NCBI GenBank assembly: GCA_026391835.1
Contig: JAPLDF010000060.1
Coordinates: 61,109-125,108 of the forward strand
DNA from: Bacteroidota bacterium
GTDB taxonomy: Bacteria > Bacteroidota > Bacteroidia > Bacteroidales > FEN-979
Length of the DNA stretch: 64,000 nucleotides
Reading direction: 5' to 3'
Shown here in pieces: positions 44,602 to 54,554 of this stretch. How positions within the stretch are numbered: the first letter of the stretch is position 1; each line of letters begins with the position of its first letter. The position numbers were made by a program, and so were the translations under genes. The notes under the pieces are model-generated. The model was not told where the DNA came from. It saw nothing but the letters and a program-made list of their open reading frames with translations, and did not search any database.

Positions 44602-46674
44602 CTACATTCCTTCGCGCTTCCTGATCACCCATTCAGCAGATAGAAGGGCGAGGATAAGGGCAAACAGCCATGGATTGCCGATCAAATCAGACATCCGCTG
44701 CTGGAACACCGAAACTGAGCGGATATCTTCACGCGCCAGGATTTTTTCAGCAAGTTTCCCGATATCCGATTTATTGATCATCTCCCCGTCATGGGATTTC
44801 GCGATCCGGAACAGGAGGTTGTGATCGGCAACGAGGCTGGAACTCTCAATGTTCACCTGCTCCACAAAGAACTTCCCTGACTTCTGATATATTTCCGAAC
44901 CGACTTTAACTGCTGCTTTATACGAATATTCGCCAATGGGGAAGAGCCCGGCATTGAGGTAGTATGCTTTGGCCGTTTTGCTAAAGATAAAAAGATAGGT
45001 TTTATTTTCAGCATCCGTGATGGTGATGTTTATATCGGGTTCATTGATTAATTCATACGACGCATTAAACACCTCCGCGTCTATTTCGACCGGCTCATTT
45101 TCAGAAATCCGGCTGTTGAGGTGTATCCTGAAAAAGCTTTTGTCATCCTTGGTCGAGAGGTACTGGGCAATTTTATCGATCATCAGGTCAAATGATTCAT
45201 GATTTGATTGCTGAACAAAATCGGAGATCCGCCAGCGCCAGATGTTCTCACCGGCAACAAAGCCAACCTTCCGGTCGGCAACATGGGTAAACATGACCAT
45301 GGGCGTTTTGGTGGTGACATTCCCGATTTTCTGGTAAAACAGGACATCGGTAAGCGGGCTGAACTGGTAGGTCCCGAACGGGCACTGCAGGGGCGGAAAC
45401 TCCCTGAATACGGCAATATCCTTCTTATCCATTGAAAACAGGGAGAATTCCTCGTTGACAACCGGCTGCGATTCGGTAAAGGAGTTTGTGGAAGTATTGA
45501 TGATCAGTCCCTGTTTGAGGTTGTTGAGCGAATTGATATCTGTTTGTGAACCAACCAGGAACAGCAACGATACCTTTGATTTGAACAGCGGGGCAAGATC
45601 AGCGACATTTGTCACCGAGGGGAGCTGGTTCAGGATGACCAGGTCGTATTTTTCATAGCTTTTGGGGAGATCGCCGGCACGGAGCAGGTCAATTTCAAAA
45701 TGTGTTGATCCCTCCAGCCCCTTTTGAATTGCAGTGACGTCGGGATGGGGTGCATCGAAAATGAGCGCGATTTTCTGACGGGCATCCAGCACTTCGACGA
45801 TGAAACTTGCGCTGTTGTTAAGTTTGCTGCCCTCGCCATCAAGTTCGCTGAGCTGCAATGCGTATTTTACCACTCCCTTGTCCTTTGCTTCCAGCATAAA
45901 CGTGACCTTTTGCAGGGTATGGTCACTGTTTGCCCTGACCTCTTTTGTTTCAAGCAGGTGCGAACCCTGCGAAAGTGTCAGTTTTGCTGAAGAACCTGCG
46001 CATTTATTCATTTCAACCAGGGCTTCAACAGGAAACTTGTCGCCTTTGTACGCGGTTTTATTGACGAATACTTTCCGGATAAGGATATCCTTTTTCAGCA
46101 GGGTATCCCCCAGCGCGATGGTGTATACCGGGAAGGAAATTTTACGTGCCGCGTAAAAAGGATCTGTACCGTCATTGTATATTCCGTCGGTAGCGAGTAT
46201 CAGGGCTGCGGCATTCCTGTTCGAGTAACGGGTATTTACCTCATTGAAAAACGCCGAAATATCGGTTTTCAATCCGCCATAGGAAGAATTGAAGCCGTTT
46301 TCAAGTTTACCGCCGAAAGAATAGGTCCTGACCTCACATTTTTTCTTCAATGCTTCTACCAGCGCATCGATTGATTTCGGGAACTCTTTCCGGTAATATT
46401 CCGAATCGCCGGTGAGGACCATCGACCTGGAGTTGTCTACCCCGATCACAATGATAGGCTTCTCAACCTGTTTCGCAGTTTGTTTGATGAGCGGTCCCAA
46501 AAGGAGGAAGGAGATCAGCGAAACCGCCAGAAACCTGAAAACCACCATCAGCCGGTGGGTTGCAGGCTTCAATCCTTTCTTTATATCCTGGTAATACAGG
46601 ACGAAGGCGTATGCAGCACCCAGCAGGATGCAAAAGAACAAGAAGCCCAAAGGATATTCAGTGACAAGTCCCAA
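44602..46674 (-). CDS. Membrane protein with von Willebrand A-like domain
   Basis: The 690 residues have two N-terminal helices, a cytoplasm-facing link, and then a VWA-like domain from about residue 70 with the MIDAS motif DNSRSM. The long extracytoplasmic part follows, and one helix (LFALILALLSAEWVI) precedes a short basic tail. No ATG fits the N-terminus, and TTG at 46674 is used. A CTG further upstream is also possible. Related Bacteroidetes proteins resemble BatA/B-type or glutamine-amidotransferase-like membrane VWA proteins; the role is unknown. It lies 27 bases downstream of fabG on the same strand. Confidence 0.72.
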   Translation of the reverse strand: MGLVTEYPLGFLFFCILLGAAYAFVLYYQDIKKGLKPATHRLMVVFRFLAVSLISFLLLGPLIKQTAKQVEKPIIVIGVDNSRSMVLTGDSEYYRKEFPKSIDALVEALKKKCEVRTYSFGGKLENGFNSSYGGLKTDISAFFNEVNTRYSNRNAAALILATDGIYNDGTDPFYAARKISFPVYTIALGDTLLKKDILIRKVFVNKTAYKGDKFPVEALVEMNKCAGSSAKLTLSQGSHLLETKEVRANSDHTLQKVTFMLEAKDKGVVKYALQLSELDGEGSKLNNSASFIVEVLDARQKIALIFDAPHPDVTAIQKGLEGSTHFEIDLLRAGDLPKSYEKYDLVILNQLPSVTNVADLAPLFKSKVSLLFLVGSQTDINSLNNLKQGLIINTSTNSFTESQPVVNEEFSLFSMDKKDIAVFREFPPLQCPFGTYQFSPLTDVLFYQKIGNVTTKTPMVMFTHVADRKVGFVAGENIWRWRISDFVQQSNHESFDLMIDKIAQYLSTKDDKSFFRIHLNSRISENEPVEIDAEVFNASYELINEPDINITITDAENKTYLFIFSKTAKAYYLNAGLFPIGEYSYKAAVKVGSEIYQKSGKFFVEQVNIESSSLVADHNLLFRIAKSHDGEMINKSDIGKLAEKILAREDIRSVSVFQQRMSDLIGNPWLFALILALLSAEWVIRKREGM

Positions 46675-46701
46675 AGTTTCCGTATTAATCAGCGATAAAG
46701 G

Positions 46702-47448
46702 TTATGTATGCAATCCACCGCACACGGGAATTGCCTGTCCGGTAATATAGGAACTGAGATCCGACGCAAGGAAGAGTGCAAGGTTTGCAACATCATCAGG
46801 TGTACCGGCACGTTTCATGGGGATATCCTGGATCCACTTGTCGCGGAACTCCTGTGGCAGCCTGGCGGTCATTTCGGTTTCAATATACCCTGGTGCGATT
46901 GCGTTGCAGCGAATGTTGCGTGAGCCAAGTTCCTGCGCAATTGATTTTGTAAAGCCGATGATCCCGGCCTTGGAGGCGGAGTAATTTGACTGGCCGCTGT
47001 TTCCTTCGATGCCAACAACCGAGCTCATGTTGATGATCGAACCGAACCGCTGTTTGATCATTACTTTCTGGATCGCCTTGGTAAGGTTGAAGACCGATTT
47101 AAGGTTGACATTGATTACGCGATCCCAATCCTGCTCCGTCATTCTCAGCAGGAGGTTGTCACGTGTGATCCCGGCATTGTTTACCAATACATCGATGGTC
47201 GGAAAATCTTCCATAATGCCGGCTATGAGTTGCTCGCTGTCGGCAAACGAACTGGCATCCGACGCGTAGCCTTTGGCTTTTACACCGAATGCTGCAAGTT
47301 CCTGTTCCAGTTGTATCGAATCATCATTGTATTGAATATCTGAAAAAGCGACGTTGGCGCCAAATTCGGCAAATTTTAATGCAATTGATTTACCAATGCC
47401 CCTGTTGGCACCAGTTATAAGCGCAGTTTTTCCTTCGAGTAATTTCAT
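46702..47448 (-). CDS. fabG: 3-oxoacyl-[acyl-carrier-protein] reductase
   Basis: Short-chain dehydrogenase of 248 residues with NADP turn TGANRGIGKSIA, NNAG at about residue 90, the catalytic Ser in NMSSVVGIEGNSGQ, and the Tyr-Lys pair in YSASKAG; PGYIETEM follows. Reduces the beta-keto group in fatty-acid elongation. FabG is well supported by length and blocks, but paralogues acting on other 3-oxoacyl substrates are common. It has its own -7 element (47515-47522) within the gap to the glycogen operon. Confidence 0.88.
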   Translation of the reverse strand: MKLLEGKTALITGANRGIGKSIALKFAEFGANVAFSDIQYNDDSIQLEQELAAFGVKAKGYASDASSFADSEQLIAGIMEDFPTIDVLVNNAGITRDNLLLRMTEQDWDRVINVNLKSVFNLTKAIQKVMIKQRFGSIINMSSVVGIEGNSGQSNYSASKAGIIGFTKSIAQELGSRNIRCNAIAPGYIETEMTARLPQEFRDKWIQDIPMKRAGTPDDVANLALFLASDLSSYITGQAIPVCGGLHT

Positions 47449-47514
47449 GTTGATCAGTTAAATTAATAAATATTTAGCCGCAGAGAACCGTTGAGATTTT
47501 TTTGCAGCGTACCG

Positions 47515-47522
47515 CAAAGATA
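47515..47522 (-). promoter_or_regulatory. Bacteroidetes -7 element (TATCTTTG) for fabG
   Basis: TATCTTTG on the minus strand, 67 bases before the fabG ATG and within the 87-base gap after the glycogen operon. It suggests that fabG does not depend on read-through. Confidence 0.5.
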
Positions 47523-47535
47523 GTGCTTCTTACTT

Positions 47536-50500
47536 TCATGAGATCCATTTCACCAGGTTGAAGTCCTGCCGGTGAGGCAACAGCGGACTTTTGGGAAAGA
47601 GCCTGAAAACATAATCGTACACACCTGCCTGGTTTATCGGGATATCGCATGAAAAGGACACCAGGTTCTTTTCCGATCGCATGAGGGTCATCTCTTCCGT
47701 AAAGCTGGGTTCCTTGACTTCATCGTTGATCTTTTTCCCGAACAGCACTTCAATGCCAATGTCGGTACCGGAGAGTTCATTCAGGTCAAGGACGATCTCA
47801 GCTTTAAATGATTCGCCCAGCGAAAGTGGTTTTACATTCGAGTCCGTTGTTTTTAGCGAAACGACTTCGATACTCTCCCACCCTCTCATGACTTTCCGTT
47901 TCCAGCTGGCGATGTGGCGGGCCATTTCATAATTTTTGCCGGCCATGATGCGCGAACGTTTGAACAACGGGTTGTAATACTGGCGTATATAATCATCTAG
48001 CTGCCGTTTCATGGTAAAGTGCGGTGCGATCTCGGAAATTGTATTTTTAATATACGACACCCATTTTACCGGAACGTTTTGTTCGTTGACATCGTAATAG
48101 ATCGGGATGATCTCCTCTTCAAGTATGGAATAGATGGTTTCTGCATCCAGTTCATCCTGGAACTGGGGATTGTCGTATGTCGGTTCTTCCTGCAGCGCCC
48201 AGCCTGCATTTGGTTTGTAACCTTCGGCCCACCATCCGTCGAGCACGCTGAAGTTGACGACACCGTTCATCACAGCCTTTTCGCCGCTTGTACCCGATGC
48301 TTCCAGCGGCCGTGTGGGCGTATTCAGCCAGATGTCCACCCCTTTGATCATGTACTTGGCAACCTCCATGTCGTAATTTTCAAAGAAGAAAATTTTACCG
48401 ACAAACTCGGGGATGTGTGAAATTTCGTAGATCCGCTTGATGAGGTCCTGCCCGGCCTTGTCATTTGGATGCGCCTTGCCGGCAAACATGAACTGTACGG
48501 GCTTTTCCTTGTTGTTTACGATCCTCGACAACCGGTCGAGGTTGCTGAACAGCAGGTGGGCTCTTTTGTATGTTGCAAATCTCCGGGCGAACCCGATCGT
48601 AAGTGCTTTGGGATTTACCGCCTCCTTGATCTTGAATATCAGTTTGGGGTTCTCATGGCGACGGGTCATGTCGGCATAGAGGTGCTGTAAAAGGTATTCG
48701 GTCATCTGGCCTTTCTGCTTCAGCTTCATGCTCCAGATGGTGTCGTCGTTCACATTGTGAATGTTTTTCCAGTAGTGCGGGTTTGACTGGTCGCTGAAAA
48801 AACCGTCGCCAAATTCCTTGCTATAAAGCTGTTGCCACGATTTTGCCGTCCAGGTGGGCAAATGGACCCCGTTGGTGACGTAGCCGATATGCAGTTCTTC
48901 GGGATAGTAGCCCTGGTAGAGTTTTACAAACATCTCCCTGGTCACCCTGCCATGGATCCGGCTGACCCCGTTGATCTCCTGCGACAACTTTGCTGCAAGA
49001 ACACTCATAGAGAACTTCTCATTCACATCATACTCAACCATGCGGCCAAGGTTCATGAATTGTTCCCACTTCAGGCTCAGGTGGTCGGGATAGTGTGACA
49101 GGTAGCGGCGCAGCAGGTCTTCAGGAAATGTGTCATGTCCTGCAGGCACAGGGGTATGTGTGGTAAACAATGTTGAGGATCGTACCATTTCCATGGCTTG
49201 CGGAAAGGTGAGTTTCTCATTCTGTATAAGTTTTCTCAGGCGTTCTAGCCCGATAAAGGCGGAGTGTCCTTCATTGCTGTGGAAGACATCCGGTTTAATA
49301 TCCATTGCATCAAGCATCCTGATGCCACCTATCCCGAGCAGCAGCTCCTGGCGAAGCCGGTTCTCAAGGTCCCCTCCATACAACTGGTGGGTGATGCCGC
49401 GGTCGGCATCTTCATTTTCTTCTATATCCGTATCCATCAGGAAGAGTGGCACCCGGCCAACATCGCACCGCCATACCTTGGCATAAACGGTGCGGCCCGG
49501 CATCGCAAAAGTGATCTTCAGCCAGTTGCCATTTTCGTCCCGTATAGGGATCAGTGGCAGGTGGGTGAATTTTTGCGGGGTGTAAATTGCGATCTGGTCG
49601 CCGAATATCGACAGGCTCTGTGTAAAGTACCCGTACCGGTACAACAGTCCGATACCGACGATATTGTAGTTTGAGTCGCTTGCCTCCTTGAGATAATCTC
49701 CGGCAAGCATACCCAGTCCTCCTGAAAATATTTTCACAGTATCATGAAGGCCGTATTCCATGCTGAAATAGGCAACCTGTTCCTTCGGTTTCTCGGAAGC
49801 CATCGCCATGTATGCATCAAATGCAGCGGAAACCCGGGTAAGTTTGTTGACAAACTTCTCGTTGTTGCTCAGGTCCTGGAGTTCCTTGAAAGACAATGAT
49901 TCAATCAGGGCGATCGGGTTGAATTTCAGTTCGTACCATCGTTCCTTGTTGATCAGTTCAAACAATTCGGAGCCTTCGTAATTCCACGACCACCATAAGT
50001 TTTTTGCCAGGCGCTCCATGCTGGCAAGATTTTCGGGAATCCGTTGCTGGATCAGCACTTTTCTCCATTCGGGCTTATCCACAATGCTTTTCAGGGATGT
50101 TGTCAACAGCTGGGGCTGTTTGCCTGCAAATAATTCGGCGCGGCTATCAGTCTCTTCCAGGGTATCGGAATATGCTTCCTTATAATTGTCAATTAAATTT
50201 TTCCACAGGGCCGAACGTGATATTTCATAGGCCTTGATCCTGGCCTTGATGATCTCTTTTTCCGGCTTGGATGAACAGTTAAAGATGTGTTTGACAATGT
50301 TTTCAACCACCTCAATATCGTTGTCATCATTCCGCTCAATCACGGCAGTGCAGTCTTTTACCGACGGGAACAGGGTTTTTATCCACTGGCCGAAACCTGA
50401 CACCGAGGTGGTGATGGTTGGAATGTGGAAAGATAAACTCTCCAGAGCGGAATAGCCCCATGGTTCATAATAAGACGGGAAAACTGTTCCGTCGAATCCT

Positions 50501-51783
50501 ATCAGCAGGTCGTAATAGTTTAAATTGAAGATCCCGTCTGTGCCATTCAGGTAGGTTGGAATGTAGATGATCTTGACTTTATCTTCGGGACGGTTAAGCA
50601 GTCCGTTTGACTTAATCCGCTGGAGGATCAGGTCGTTTTCAGGTTCTGTCAGGCCGTGCGTGAGGTATTCCTCTTTCCGTGGCGTGTTCATATCCTTCCT
50701 GGTCATCCGGTCAATAAGTTCTTTACGCGGAATGTTGTGCCCTGAAGAAACCGCAATGAAAGCAAGCACTGTTTGCGGCAGCTTTGATTGTTTGTTGAGC
50801 GATCCCATCGAATCGAGAAAGATATCAATGCCCTTGATACGCACTTCATACCTGCCGCTGTTGAGCAGGAGAATCGTGTCCTTTGGATACTCCTGACCGG
50901 TGAGGGCACCGGCAACTTCCAGGAGTTTCTCACGCGACTGTGTGCGCTTTACGGCATATTCCTCCTTGACAGGAACCCAGGAGTCATTAAACCCGTTGGG
51001 TGTAAGCAGGTCGGCCTCCTTTTCAAGGAAATGCCGGCACTCATTGTTGGTGATCTGCGATTGTGTTGTAAAGTAATCTGCCTCCCGTGCCGCCAATTTT
51101 TCGAGCGAGAATTTGGCCATCACGCCAAATTGCCTGGCAATGACCTCTGCATTGTAATTTTCAAGGGTTTTATACAAGGGCAACCCGTTGGCTGCAATGC
51201 TTCGCCCCACTACCGTGGAGTGCGCGGTAAAAACGGTTCCAACCTGCGGCACACGCTCTTTCAGGTACAAAATACCGGTCCCGGTCATCCATTCATGAAA
51301 CTGCCCGATGATCTTATCGAGGTGCGAGCAGTTGAAATTGTAGAAACTTTCAATGACCTTGCCGGCGGCATAGCCGAAAAATGCAGGTTCAACATAGTCC
51401 CAGTCGCCGGTTAGGGAGTCAAGTCTGTACCGTTCCCAGAAATGGGCAAAGATTTTATCTTTTTCCGAAAAATATGGCGTGAAATCAATGAGGATCACTA
51501 CCGGCTTTCCGGGGATGTTCCATCTCCCAACTTTAATCCGTAGCCCTTCGTTATCAGCTACTTCCCGCCATGACTTGAACAAAAACTTATCTTCGAGGAA
51601 TTCAGGATTCTGATGGGTTTCCTTCCATACGTCCGGACCGATGAGGATATAGTTGTCTTTGAACTGTTCAGCCAGAATTTCAGCTTTTGTGGCAATGGCG
51701 GTATAAATACCGCCGACTTTATTACAGATTTCCCAACTTGTCTCAAACAGATAATCAGGAACCATTAGTTGTTTATCCTTCAT
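47536..51783 (-). CDS. Glycogen synthase (GT3-like) fused to alpha-glucan phosphorylase (GT35)
   Basis: A single chain of 1415 residues joins two enzymes of opposite direction. Residues 1 to about 550 resemble eukaryotic-type GT3 glycogen synthase: SWEICNKVGGIYTAIATKAE, QFHEWMTGTGILYLK, FTAHSTVVGRS, LTPNGFND and FDGTVFPSYYEPWGYSALE. From about 585 on comes the phosphorylase: DUF3417-like ENLASMERLAKNLWWSWNYE, YFSMEYGLHDTVKIFSGGLG, TNGVHLPTW, and the PLP Lys in EASGTSGEKAVMNG (residue 1169). It is the last gene of a glycogen operon (debranching enzyme, GT4, GH57, this). Fusions of this kind are known from Bacteroides. How one chain avoids a futile cycle is unclear. Confidence 0.9.
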   Translation of the reverse strand: MKDKQLMVPDYLFETSWEICNKVGGIYTAIATKAEILAEQFKDNYILIGPDVWKETHQNPEFLEDKFLFKSWREVADNEGLRIKVGRWNIPGKPVVILIDFTPYFSEKDKIFAHFWERYRLDSLTGDWDYVEPAFFGYAAGKVIESFYNFNCSHLDKIIGQFHEWMTGTGILYLKERVPQVGTVFTAHSTVVGRSIAANGLPLYKTLENYNAEVIARQFGVMAKFSLEKLAAREADYFTTQSQITNNECRHFLEKEADLLTPNGFNDSWVPVKEEYAVKRTQSREKLLEVAGALTGQEYPKDTILLLNSGRYEVRIKGIDIFLDSMGSLNKQSKLPQTVLAFIAVSSGHNIPRKELIDRMTRKDMNTPRKEEYLTHGLTEPENDLILQRIKSNGLLNRPEDKVKIIYIPTYLNGTDGIFNLNYYDLLIGFDGTVFPSYYEPWGYSALESLSFHIPTITTSVSGFGQWIKTLFPSVKDCTAVIERNDDNDIEVVENIVKHIFNCSSKPEKEIIKARIKAYEISRSALWKNLIDNYKEAYSDTLEETDSRAELFAGKQPQLLTTSLKSIVDKPEWRKVLIQQRIPENLASMERLAKNLWWSWNYEGSELFELINKERWYELKFNPIALIESLSFKELQDLSNNEKFVNKLTRVSAAFDAYMAMASEKPKEQVAYFSMEYGLHDTVKIFSGGLGMLAGDYLKEASDSNYNIVGIGLLYRYGYFTQSLSIFGDQIAIYTPQKFTHLPLIPIRDENGNWLKITFAMPGRTVYAKVWRCDVGRVPLFLMDTDIEENEDADRGITHQLYGGDLENRLRQELLLGIGGIRMLDAMDIKPDVFHSNEGHSAFIGLERLRKLIQNEKLTFPQAMEMVRSSTLFTTHTPVPAGHDTFPEDLLRRYLSHYPDHLSLKWEQFMNLGRMVEYDVNEKFSMSVLAAKLSQEINGVSRIHGRVTREMFVKLYQGYYPEELHIGYVTNGVHLPTWTAKSWQQLYSKEFGDGFFSDQSNPHYWKNIHNVNDDTIWSMKLKQKGQMTEYLLQHLYADMTRRHENPKLIFKIKEAVNPKALTIGFARRFATYKRAHLLFSNLDRLSRIVNNKEKPVQFMFAGKAHPNDKAGQDLIKRIYEISHIPEFVGKIFFFENYDMEVAKYMIKGVDIWLNTPTRPLEASGTSGEKAVMNGVVNFSVLDGWWAEGYKPNAGWALQEEPTYDNPQFQDELDAETIYSILEEEIIPIYYDVNEQNVPVKWVSYIKNTISEIAPHFTMKRQLDDYIRQYYNPLFKRSRIMAGKNYEMARHIASWKRKVMRGWESIEVVSLKTTDSNVKPLSLGESFKAEIVLDLNELSGTDIGIEVLFGKKINDEVKEPSFTEEMTLMRSEKNLVSFSCDIPINQAGVYDYVFRLFPKSPLLPHRQDFNLVKWIS

Positions 51784-51791
51784 AGCCTTGG

Positions 51792-53210
51792 TTACTTTCT
51801 TTTTCTAACGACTTTTACGGGCGGTGTCTCTTTTTTTACTGTTTTTTTTGCATCTTTTTCAGGACCTGCCTTCACAGCCGTGGTTTTTGGCTTTGCTTCC
51901 TTCGCAGCAGGTTTCGCTGCAGGAGCAACTGTCTGGCTAACCTTTTTGGGCGGAGCTTTAACTTTGGGGGCATTTTTTACCGGTTTGACGGTTTCAGCTA
52001 TCGCAACAGGTGCTTCGGCAGTGGCGCAGGCTTCGTCCACCCTGATCATGAAATCAGAAAGTACATTCATGTAATTGATGAATGCTTCATACGGGGAACC
52101 ATAGGGATTAAAATATTTGTGCACCTCGCCGGCAGAAAACCACTTCGTACACATATAATAAAAATGGCTGCTGGTTTGAAGATAGAGCCAGTCTTTCAGT
52201 ATCTCCGGATCTTTGCAATTCCTCACCTTCGCCTCATACGAATAGAGTTTTCCAAAAGCCTCGTCCTGAAGCTCATTGCCGAGCCAGGCCGTCAGATCCC
52301 GTTCTTCGTCGGCCCAGGATATGGGATGGGGAACCGAGATGGCCGAAACCGGCTGGAGTTCGTGATACAGCTGTTCGGGTGTGTTGAAGGTAAAGTTCGA
52401 ATTGGAGAAAACCGTAGCAGGCAGGTGCCTGAAGAAATCGAAGATTCCCGTCTCTTTCCATTGGTGTTCCCCAATGGTTTCGTAGTCGAGAAACAGGTTC
52501 ACCACCTCTTCGTTTTTCTCGACATTGTTGAGCCATTTCACAAATTTCTCCGTGGTAAGCGGCCATTCCGACCAGTCCTGGTTCGAGAACCGGAAGGTAA
52601 TGTCGTCGCTGAGGCGGAAATTGCGTAGCAGCACTTTCAGTTTCGGGTTGATGGTGTTGCAATACATGTAGTTTGGACTTTTCCAGCCCAGCACATGTTT
52701 GGCACCTTCGGTGAGCATGGTATGAAACCCCATGTCGGCAACCATTTCACCTATTTTGTCGGAGTAAATCAACTCCGTGTTTCTAAATGTTGTCGGTTTC
52801 TTGCCAAACAACTCTTCCACTTTTGCCGCATGCAACCCAACCTGTCTTACAAATTCCTCACGGTTGGTAAGGGATGCCAGTGAATGGGCATAGGTTTCAG
52901 CAATAAACTCAACCTGCCCGGTGTCGGCCAGTTGCCTGAAACTTCTAATCACCTCTGGAACATGAGCCTGCAGCTGGTCGAGGGCAGTGCCTGAGATTGA
53001 ATAGCTGACTTTAAACGCAGAACCATACTCCCTGATCAGATCAAGCATGAGGTTGTTGGCCGGCAGATATGATTTTTCTGCAACGCGTTTAATGATGTGT
53101 CGGTTCTGATAATCATCATAGTAGTGATGATCTTGTCCGATGTTGAAAAACCGGTAAGTCCGTAAGCGAAACGGCTGATGGACCTGAAAATACAAACAGA
53201 TGGATCTCAT
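51792..53210 (-). CDS. Glycoside hydrolase family 57 protein with basic C-terminal tail
   Basis: The 472 residues show the GH57 blocks: YFQVHQPFRLRTYRF near the start, FIAETYAHSLASL, FRNTELIYSDKIGEM (nucleophile Glu expected there) and LFLDYETIGEHQW (Asp acid/base expected there). GH57 includes alpha-amylase, 4-alpha-glucanotransferase and branching enzyme; the glycogen operon suggests one of these acting on glycogen. The last 65-70 residues are a low-complexity tail of Lys, Ala, Pro and Val (for example APPKKVSQTVAPAAKPAAKE) ending VRKRK, not part of the enzyme fold. It lies 8 bases before the fused synthase-phosphorylase and 4 bases after the GT4 gene. Confidence 0.87.
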   Translation of the reverse strand: MRSICLYFQVHQPFRLRTYRFFNIGQDHHYYDDYQNRHIIKRVAEKSYLPANNLMLDLIREYGSAFKVSYSISGTALDQLQAHVPEVIRSFRQLADTGQVEFIAETYAHSLASLTNREEFVRQVGLHAAKVEELFGKKPTTFRNTELIYSDKIGEMVADMGFHTMLTEGAKHVLGWKSPNYMYCNTINPKLKVLLRNFRLSDDITFRFSNQDWSEWPLTTEKFVKWLNNVEKNEEVVNLFLDYETIGEHQWKETGIFDFFRHLPATVFSNSNFTFNTPEQLYHELQPVSAISVPHPISWADEERDLTAWLGNELQDEAFGKLYSYEAKVRNCKDPEILKDWLYLQTSSHFYYMCTKWFSAGEVHKYFNPYGSPYEAFINYMNVLSDFMIRVDEACATAEAPVAIAETVKPVKNAPKVKAPPKKVSQTVAPAAKPAAKEAKPKTTAVKAGPEKDAKKTVKKETPPVKVVRKRK

Positions 53211-53214
53211 ATGA

Positions 53215-54501
53215 TCAATTGATTACAGCTTTATTATATACTTCTAAAATATTAACGGCAGCATTCTCCCAGATAAGGTTGTCGACTTCCGCTTTTCCAT
53301 ACCGGATGAACATTTTGCTCAGTCCCTCATAATGGAGGATCCCATAAATGGCATCAGCCAGTGCATCAATGTCCCAGAAATCGACTTTCAGTGCATGTTG
53401 CAACACTTCCGCCACGCCCGACTGTTTTGAAATAACCACGGGAACGTTGGACCGCATGGCTTCAAGCGGTGAAATGCCAAAAGGTTCTGAAACAGACGGC
53501 ATCACATATACATCGCTCATGGCAAACATGGTGTCAACTTCGGGACCGGCAAGGAAGCCTGTGAAGTGAAATTTGGTAGCAATTTTCAACTGGGCAACCC
53601 TCCGGATCATCCGGTTAAGCAGGTCACCCGAGCCGGCCATGACAAACCGGACGTTGGAATCTTTTTTTAAAATTTTGTATGCCGCTTCCACAAAGTAATC
53701 AGGCCCTTTCTGGTAGGTTACTCGGCCGAGGAAGGTCACCACCTTTTCTTTTACATGCTTGGTAACGCCATCCATTTCGGGACGATCGACCGGTTCCACA
53801 GCATTGTGAACCGTAATTACTTTTTCGGGGGCAATACCGTACTTCTCGATCACGATCTGCCTGGTAAGGTTGCTCACCGTAATAACGAGGTCGGCTTCGG
53901 TCATCCCGTGGCGTTCGATATCATAAACCGGCTGGTTTACATTTTCCCCCGAACGGTCAAACTCGGTGGCATGTACATGCACCACCAGGGGCTTGCCTGA
54001 AATTTTCTTGGCAGCAATGCCGGCAGGATATGTAAGCCAGTCATGCGCATGGATCACATCAAAGGTATTGTTTGTTGCGATCGAGGATGCTACAAGTGCA
54101 TACCGCGATACCTCCTGCATGAGGTTCGGACCATATTTGCCCGAGAAGGAATATTGTTTTGAAAATACCGACTGGGTTTCAGTTTTGCTTGAGAGCTGGT
54201 CCCTGGTCACCAGGGTTTCAAACTCTTCAGGATCGAGATAGGGAACCAGGTTTGAATCTATTTCCATGAACTGGATCTTTTCAAGGTATTCCTGGGTATC
54301 GATCTTGCTGAAATCGAGCACAACATCACTGGCATTCACAAGGCGGAAGCCATCTTTGGACTCATCGCCGTAGGCTTTGGGAACAACAAAAATTACTTCG
54401 ACACCATGCTTGACCAGCCCTTTGGTTAACCCGAAACAAGCTGTTCCTAATCCACCCGTTATATGTGGCGGGAATTCCCACCCAAACATTAATACACGCA
54501 T
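53215..54501 (-). CDS. Glycosyltransferase family 4 protein of the glycogen operon
   Basis: The 428 residues have the start MRVLMFGWEFPPHITGGLG typical of glycogen-synthase-like GT4/GT5 enzymes, then VIHAHDWLTYPAGIAAKK, the donor-binding region TFLGRVTYQKGPDYFVEA, and the E-x7-E motif in PSVSEPFGISPLEAMRS. It probably moves glucose from a nucleotide sugar to glucan. A 4-unit array of the 7-base CGTAAAT repeat ends 4 bases before its ATG, in the 53-base gap after the debranching-enzyme gene. The gene is co-directional with the rest of the glycogen operon. Confidence 0.88.
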   Translation of the reverse strand: MRVLMFGWEFPPHITGGLGTACFGLTKGLVKHGVEVIFVVPKAYGDESKDGFRLVNASDVVLDFSKIDTQEYLEKIQFMEIDSNLVPYLDPEEFETLVTRDQLSSKTETQSVFSKQYSFSGKYGPNLMQEVSRYALVASSIATNNTFDVIHAHDWLTYPAGIAAKKISGKPLVVHVHATEFDRSGENVNQPVYDIERHGMTEADLVITVSNLTRQIVIEKYGIAPEKVITVHNAVEPVDRPEMDGVTKHVKEKVVTFLGRVTYQKGPDYFVEAAYKILKKDSNVRFVMAGSGDLLNRMIRRVAQLKIATKFHFTGFLAGPEVDTMFAMSDVYVMPSVSEPFGISPLEAMRSNVPVVISKQSGVAEVLQHALKVDFWDIDALADAIYGILHYEGLSKMFIRYGKAEVDNLIWENAAVNILEVYNKAVIN

Positions 54502-54505
54502 TTTG

Positions 54506-54533
54506 ATTTACGAATTACGATTTACGATATACG
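54506..54533 (-). repeat. Heptamer array (4 units) in front of the GT4 start codon
   Basis: Read on the minus strand, four 7-base units (CGTATAT, CGTAAAT, CGTAATT, CGTAAAT) end 4 bases before the ATG at 54501. Same family and orientation relative to the gene as the arrays before sucD and mnmE. Confidence 0.7.
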
Positions 54534-54554
54534 ATTTTGCAGTAAATTAAGCAA

